Below are positions 6,083 to 9,042 of a DNA stretch of 9,042 nt, one piece after another. The number at the start of each line of letters is the position of its first letter. Position 1 is the first letter of the stretch. The stretch is from Candidatus Thorarchaeota archaeon. GTDB taxonomy: Archaea; Asgardarchaeota; Thorarchaeia; Thorarchaeales; Thorarchaeaceae. The stretch spans positions 1 to 9,042 of the forward strand of contig JAEOST010000633.1 of NCBI GenBank assembly GCA_016840245.1, given 5' to 3'. Made by a program: the position numbers and the translations under genes. Below the pieces are notes generated by a model, which did not search any database, was not told where the DNA came from, and saw only the letters and a program-made list of their open reading frames with translations.

Positions 6083-7429
6083 TTGGATAGCTACATCGAA
6101 AGTGTATATAATACGGTCGTTGAAAAAGACCCTCATCAGAAGGTCTTTCATCAGGCCGTGCTCGAAGTTCTGGAATCCTTGGAGCCTGCCATCAAGAAGT
6201 TTCCAAAGTATCAAGAACATGGAATTCTCGAGAGACTTGTAGAACCTGAGAGAATCATCCAGTTCAGAGTACCTTGGGTTGATGACAAGGGTAAAGTCCA
6301 AGTAAACAGGGGTTTCCGAGTTCAGTATAACTCTGCTATTGGTCCATACAAAGGCGGTCTCAGATTACATCCTACAGTAACTCAGGGTGTATTGAAGTTC
6401 CTCGGTTTTGAACAGGTGTTCAAGAACAGTCTTACAGGATTGCCAATGGGTGGTGGTAAGGGTGGTTCTGACTTTGATCCCAAGGGTAAGAGTGATGCAG
6501 AGGTTAGGACCTTTTGTCACAGTTTCATGCTTGAATTATTCAGGCACGTAGGTCAGTTCATAGATGTCCCCGCAGGAGACATTGGTGTAGGTGGTCGTGA
6601 GATTGGGTATCTTTACGGAATGTATAGAAAAGTAACCAATAATCATGGGACCTGCGTTCTGACTGGCAAGGGTGCCACATATGGCGGGTCTTTGATTCGT
6701 CCTGAAGCAACAGGTTATGGATGTGTCTATTTCACTGCTGAGATGTTGAAGACTCGTGGTGAAGAATTCAAGGGCAAGACTGTAGTTGTTTCTGGTTCTG
6801 GCAATGTTGCACAGTTCGCAGTTGAGAAGTGTCTCGATCTGGGTGCAAAGGTCATTGCTCTAAGTGACTCAAGTGGATGGATTCACGATCCTAGTGGTAT
6901 CGACAGAGACAAGCTCGCTTACGTTATGGACTTGAAGAACGTTCGTAGAGGTCGTATCAAGGAGTATGCAGAACAATACAAAGTTGACTATACAGCTGGT
7001 GGTAGTCCTTGGAGTTTGAAGTGTGATGTTGCTCTACCAAGTGCCACACAGAATGAGGTTGATGCCAAGGAAGCAAAGGCTCTAGTTGACAATGGTGTCA
7101 TGGCCGTTGGTGAGGGTGCAAACATGCCTTGTGTTCCTGAAGCAGTCGAGATATTCCAGGAAGCTGGGGTCCTTTATGGTCCTGGTAAGGCTGCCAATGC
7201 TGGTGGCGTATCTGTTTCTGGTCTTGAGATGGCTCAGAATAGTCAGCGCTTCTTCTGGTCTCGTGAGGAAGTCGACAAGAAACTCCATGAAATTATGGTT
7301 AACATTCACAGTGCTGCATACAAGACATCCGAATTGTTTGGAGACAAGGGCAACTACGTCCTTGGTGCAAACATTGCTGGTTTCTTGAAGGTAGCCGATG
7401 CAATGATAGCCCAGAGTTACTTGGTCTAA
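6083..7429 (+). CDS. gdhA: NADP-type glutamate dehydrogenase (hexameric)
   Basis: 448 residues, almost the length of E. coli GdhA (447). It makes glutamate from 2-oxoglutarate, ammonium and NAD(P)H, or the reverse, and so links carbon and nitrogen metabolism in the cytosol. The catalytic domain shows FRVPWVDD (61-68), GPYKGGLRLHP (87-97), the active-site GGGKGG with Lys126, and PAGDIGVG with Asp165. The Rossmann domain shows VSGSGNVAQFA (236-246) and the SDSSG segment (261-265), which matches NADP-dependent enzymes. GEGANMP (343-349) and KAANAGGVSVSG (369-380) are also present. It is the longer class also common in bacteria and lower eukaryotes, rather than the approximately 415-residue class of many archaea. 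Codons look biased, with many AAG and GGT, suggesting strong expression. The start is TTG 6083 with GAGGT upstream. A terminator-like hairpin follows, and a convergent gene begins its 3' end 51 bases on. Confidence 0.96.
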   Translation: MDSYIESVYNTVVEKDPHQKVFHQAVLEVLESLEPAIKKFPKYQEHGILERLVEPERIIQFRVPWVDDKGKVQVNRGFRVQYNSAIGPYKGGLRLHPTVTQGVLKFLGFEQVFKNSLTGLPMGGGKGGSDFDPKGKSDAEVRTFCHSFMLELFRHVGQFIDVPAGDIGVGGREIGYLYGMYRKVTNNHGTCVLTGKGATYGGSLIRPEATGYGCVYFTAEMLKTRGEEFKGKTVVVSGSGNVAQFAVEKCLDLGAKVIALSDSSGWIHDPSGIDRDKLAYVMDLKNVRRGRIKEYAEQYKVDYTAGGSPWSLKCDVALPSATQNEVDAKEAKALVDNGVMAVGEGANMPCVPEAVEIFQEAGVLYGPGKAANAGGVSVSGLEMAQNSQRFFWSREEVDKKLHEIMVNIHSAAYKTSELFGDKGNYVLGANIAGFLKVADAMIAQSYLV

Positions 7430-7437
7430 AGTATGAT

Positions 7438-7477
7438 TGCAGACCCCTCTTTGGGGTCTTGCACTCTCTTTTCTTTT
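7438..7477 (+). terminator. Hairpin and T-rich tract after gdhA
   Basis: GACCCC (7442-7447) and GGGGTC (7453-7458) form a six-pair stem with a TCTTT loop. TGCA-type flanks extend it with one bulge. A pyrimidine tract, TCTCTTTTCTTTT (7465-7477), follows. It starts nine bases after the gdhA stop and fits a terminator for gdhA. Read on the minus strand it has no T tract, so it would serve the convergent gene poorly. Confidence 0.65.
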
Positions 7478-7480
7478 GAA

Positions 7481-8086
7481 CTACTTCTTGATTATTGCCA
7501 AGAGTTCTGCAAGACGTCGTTTGACATCAGTTTCTACTGTTCTAAGCTCGGCTAGTTGTCCAATCTGATCGAGCTGCTTTCTTCTGTATTCCGCATCAGT
7601 AATTTGACCAGATCTTCTTTGAAGTTCTAGCTGGTCCATCTCTCTGTTAATCTCCCTTCTCCGCTCTGACACAACATCAAAGCCCTGCTTTAGTGACATC
7701 CACTCAATCATCGCATTACTCTTTTCTTGTTCCAAGTGGTCTTTTCTGAGTCGCTCAGCTTCAAGTTCCTTTAACTGACGATTGGCTTTTCGTATCTCTC
7801 TCTGAATCTCATAGAGCCTTGCTTCAACTTCTCTCTTTATCTGAACAATCTGAGTGGATTGTATCCATCTATCTTGGTACTGGCTAAGATGTTCCTGCTC
7901 CGTAATCTCTCCCCTTGCTAGTTTTTGATCTAACTCAGAGAGTCCAGCTTGAACCTCTTGGAGCTGAGAATTGATCTCAGAATAGGATTGTCGTAGCGTC
8001 ACCCATTCAACACTATATTGAGAAAGAACCTCTTTCGGGTCTAGATAATATGCGTCTCTCGTAGATGCATCGTGTCCATGACTCAT
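7481..8086 (-). CDS. Coiled-coil protein of two SHOCT-like repeats
   Basis: 201 residues, almost wholly helical and charged; I cannot name a family. After a short N-terminal segment with MSHGHDAS and YYLDP, residues 27-94 and 128-195 form two copies of a 68-residue unit that align without gaps. Both open with Glu-Trp and a Leu-x-Gln pattern, contain GEIT or GQIT followed by an acidic pair and a Glu, and end in V-x-x-R-L-x-E. The G-x-I-T-x-x-E core resembles the SHOCT motif found in oligomerising bacterial and archaeal proteins. A Lys/Arg/Glu-rich coiled coil (95-127) joins the copies. No cysteine pairs, membrane spans or catalytic motifs are visible, so an oligomerisation or scaffold role is inferred. 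ATG 8086 is preferred to the in-frame TTG 8095, though neither has a Shine-Dalgarno. It is convergent with gdhA and divergent from ilvE. Confidence 0.75.
   Translation of the reverse strand: MSHGHDASTRDAYYLDPKEVLSQYSVEWVTLRQSYSEINSQLQEVQAGLSELDQKLARGEITEQEHLSQYQDRWIQSTQIVQIKREVEARLYEIQREIRKANRQLKELEAERLRKDHLEQEKSNAMIEWMSLKQGFDVVSERRREINREMDQLELQRRSGQITDAEYRRKQLDQIGQLAELRTVETDVKRRLAELLAIIKK
7502..7705 (-). repeat. Protein repeat, copy 2 (68 residues)
   Basis: Encodes residues 128-195 of the coiled-coil protein, beginning EWMSLKQGF and containing SGQITDAEY. It aligns gap-free with copy 1, with about 16 of 68 identities by hand count and many conservative changes. Confidence 0.65.
7805..8008 (-). 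repeat. Protein repeat, copy 1 (68 residues)
   Basis: Encodes residues 27-94 of the coiled-coil protein, beginning EWVTLRQSY and containing RGEITEQEH. The shared frame positions of Trp, Gly-x-Ile-Thr and the terminal Arg-Leu-x-Glu show an old internal duplication. Confidence 0.65.
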
Positions 8087-8115
8087 CAGAATCAATTTTG
8101 AAATACTTACATACG

Positions 8116-8147
8116 ACTTAAGGTTTTCACTTACCTAGAAGCTTAAG
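8116..8147. promoter_or_regulatory. Paired CTTAAG boxes between divergent genes
   Basis: CTTAAG occurs at 8117-8122 and 8142-8147. The first lies about 30-36 bases before the minus-strand gene's ATG 8086, preceded on that strand by GAAAAC, which resembles a BRE. The second lies about 38-43 bases before ilvE ATG 8185. Each fits a TATA-like element for one direction. Confidence 0.35.
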
Positions 8148-8184
8148 AGGGAGCACTCATCCACACTGTCACGGTGTCTTTGTG

Positions 8185-9042
8185 ATGAAGATTGAAACGA
8201 ATCTTCTATCTCCTAATGAACTGAAGGAGAAACCTGAAGATGTTCTCAAGGTTGCCTTCGGAACTACATTCACTGACCATATGTTCTCGATGAATTTCAG
8301 TAACGGGTCTTGGCAGAATCCTCAGATACATGCATATGCTCCAATAAGTATGGATCCTGCTGCCCTTTTTCTGCACTATGGACAAGGTATCTTTGAGGGT
8401 ATGAAAGCATATCGTCGTAACAATCGAGTATTTTTATTCCGACCAGAAGAAAACATCAGTCGTCTAAACAAGTCCGCAAAAAGAATGGTAATGCCTCAAG
8501 TGGATTCTGGCTTTGTGCTTGATGCTTTGAAACAGCTTATTGATATTGAACGTTCATGGGTTCCCACAACTACTGGAAGTTCCTTGTACATTCGTCCCAC
8601 AATGATAGCAACAGAGGCAAAGCTTGGTGTTAGGCCATCTGATCATTACCTTTTCTTTGTCATTCTTAGTCCAGTGGGACCGTACTTCAGAGAGGGATTT
8701 AGTCCTGTAAAGATCATGGTCGCTGAGAACCATATACGTGCTGCGCAAGGTGGCGTAGGTGCTGCCAAAACTGTGGGGAACTATGCTGCTAGTTTACAGG
8801 CAGAAACTGAAGCATCAAAGATTGGATATTCACAAGTTCTTTGGTTGGATGCAATGGAACGTACCTACCTCGAAGAAGTAGGAACCATGAACATCTTTGT
8901 CAAGTTTGATGATGAACTTGTCACACCCCCGCTTTCCACTACGATACTAGCTGGAATAACACGTGACTCAGTGTTGCATATTGCACGTGACTGGGGATTG
9001 AATGTGAATGAACGTAGAGTGTCAATATCTGAGGTCATTGAA
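8185..9042 (+). CDS. ilvE: Branched-chain amino acid aminotransferase (partial, 3' end outside)
   Basis: 286 residues are present of a protein probably near 360, cut by the window end. It is a fold-type IV PLP enzyme of the class that includes mitochondrial and plant-type BCATs. It transfers the amino group between glutamate and the keto acids of leucine, isoleucine and valine. Visible motifs are LHYGQGIFEGMKAYR (63-77), FRPEENISRLNKSAKRM (85-101), YIRP with Arg137, the PLP lysine Lys195 in AAKTVGNYAASL, QVLWLDA (217-223), and the BCAT signature EEVGTMNIFV (230-239) followed by TPPLSTTILAGITR (247-260). ATG 8185 is given as start. GTG 8182 is in frame and equally possible, as GGTG at 8173-8176 lies five bases before it and eight before the ATG. 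Functional pairing with gdhA, which makes its amino donor, is reasonable, but the two are separate transcription units here. Confidence 0.93.
   Translation, partial: MKIETNLLSPNELKEKPEDVLKVAFGTTFTDHMFSMNFSNGSWQNPQIHAYAPISMDPAALFLHYGQGIFEGMKAYRRNNRVFLFRPEENISRLNKSAKRMVMPQVDSGFVLDALKQLIDIERSWVPTTTGSSLYIRPTMIATEAKLGVRPSDHYLFFVILSPVGPYFREGFSPVKIMVAENHIRAAQGGVGAAKTVGNYAASLQAETEASKIGYSQVLWLDAMERTYLEEVGTMNIFVKFDDELVTPPLSTTILAGITRDSVLHIARDWGLNVNERRVSISEVIE

Noticed and set aside
7082..7388. Open frames on both strands inside gdhA
   Set aside because: They are alternative frames of a clearly conserved enzyme, without their own start signals.
8182..8224. GTGATGA and CTGA spaced like C and D boxes of a small guide RNA
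   Set aside because: Both lie inside the well-supported ilvE coding start, no terminal stem flanks them and no C'/D' pair is clear.
8554..8748. Minus-strand frame with several cysteines inside ilvE
   Set aside because: It is antisense to conserved BCAT motifs. The Cys pattern arises from the complementary codons and no promoter or ribosome site is seen.
1..9042. CRISPR array, tRNA or rRNA gene, insertion sequence, toxin-antitoxin or defence system
   Set aside because: No spaced direct repeats, cloverleaf, rRNA-like stretch, transposase or defence domain could be found; gaps between genes are short.

Overview
The window looks like part of an archaeal chromosome, and an Asgard lineage (Thorarchaeota-like) is my best guess. 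The evidence is indirect. There is a short archaeal-style dCTP deaminase, a PAC2-like protein, a small winged-helix protein, and two CxxC zinc-ribbon proteins, one with a long coiled coil. TATA-like boxes sit about 25 bases before likely transcription starts. Starts are mixed (ATG, GTG, TTG), leaders are short, and Shine-Dalgarno motifs such as AGGTGAT or GAGG are used only sporadically. No rRNA, tRNA, CRISPR array, insertion sequence or phage gene was seen. Lineage cannot be fixed from this sequence alone.

Layout. 62-805 (-) is a uridine phosphorylase-family gene with a hairpin directly after its stop. 923-1156 (+) is a small winged-helix gene whose stop overlaps, tail to tail in a shared TTAA, the stop of a coiled-coil/zinc-ribbon gene (1153-2814, -). 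Next on the minus strand are a divergent PRPP synthetase (2882-3868) and a dCTP deaminase (3918-4463). They are spaced so that dcd, prs and the coiled-coil gene could be read in one direction. 4559-5278 (+) is an unrecognised helical/zinc-ribbon protein that diverges from dcd over a shared AT-rich box. 5286-5921 (-) is a PAC2-like protein. 6083-7429 (+) is a hexameric NADP-type glutamate dehydrogenase ending in a terminator-like hairpin. 7481-8086 (-) is a coiled-coil protein built from two 68-residue repeats. 8185-9042 (+) is a branched-chain aminotransferase cut by the window end. Gene density is high and no gap exceeds about 160 bases.

How the genes fit together. Two themes stand out. Udp, Prs and Dcd belong to nucleotide salvage and precursor supply: nucleoside phosphorolysis, PRPP formation, and dCTP to dUTP. 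GdhA and IlvE belong to nitrogen metabolism: glutamate made from 2-oxoglutarate and ammonium is the amino donor for branched-chain amino acids. The other genes (winged helix, two zinc-ribbon proteins, PAC2-like, repeat coiled coil) have no assigned pathway. I see no clear defence or mobile system. The most unusual items are the duplicated SHOCT-like coiled-coil protein and the PRPP synthetase with altered ATP- and PRPP-loop residues.
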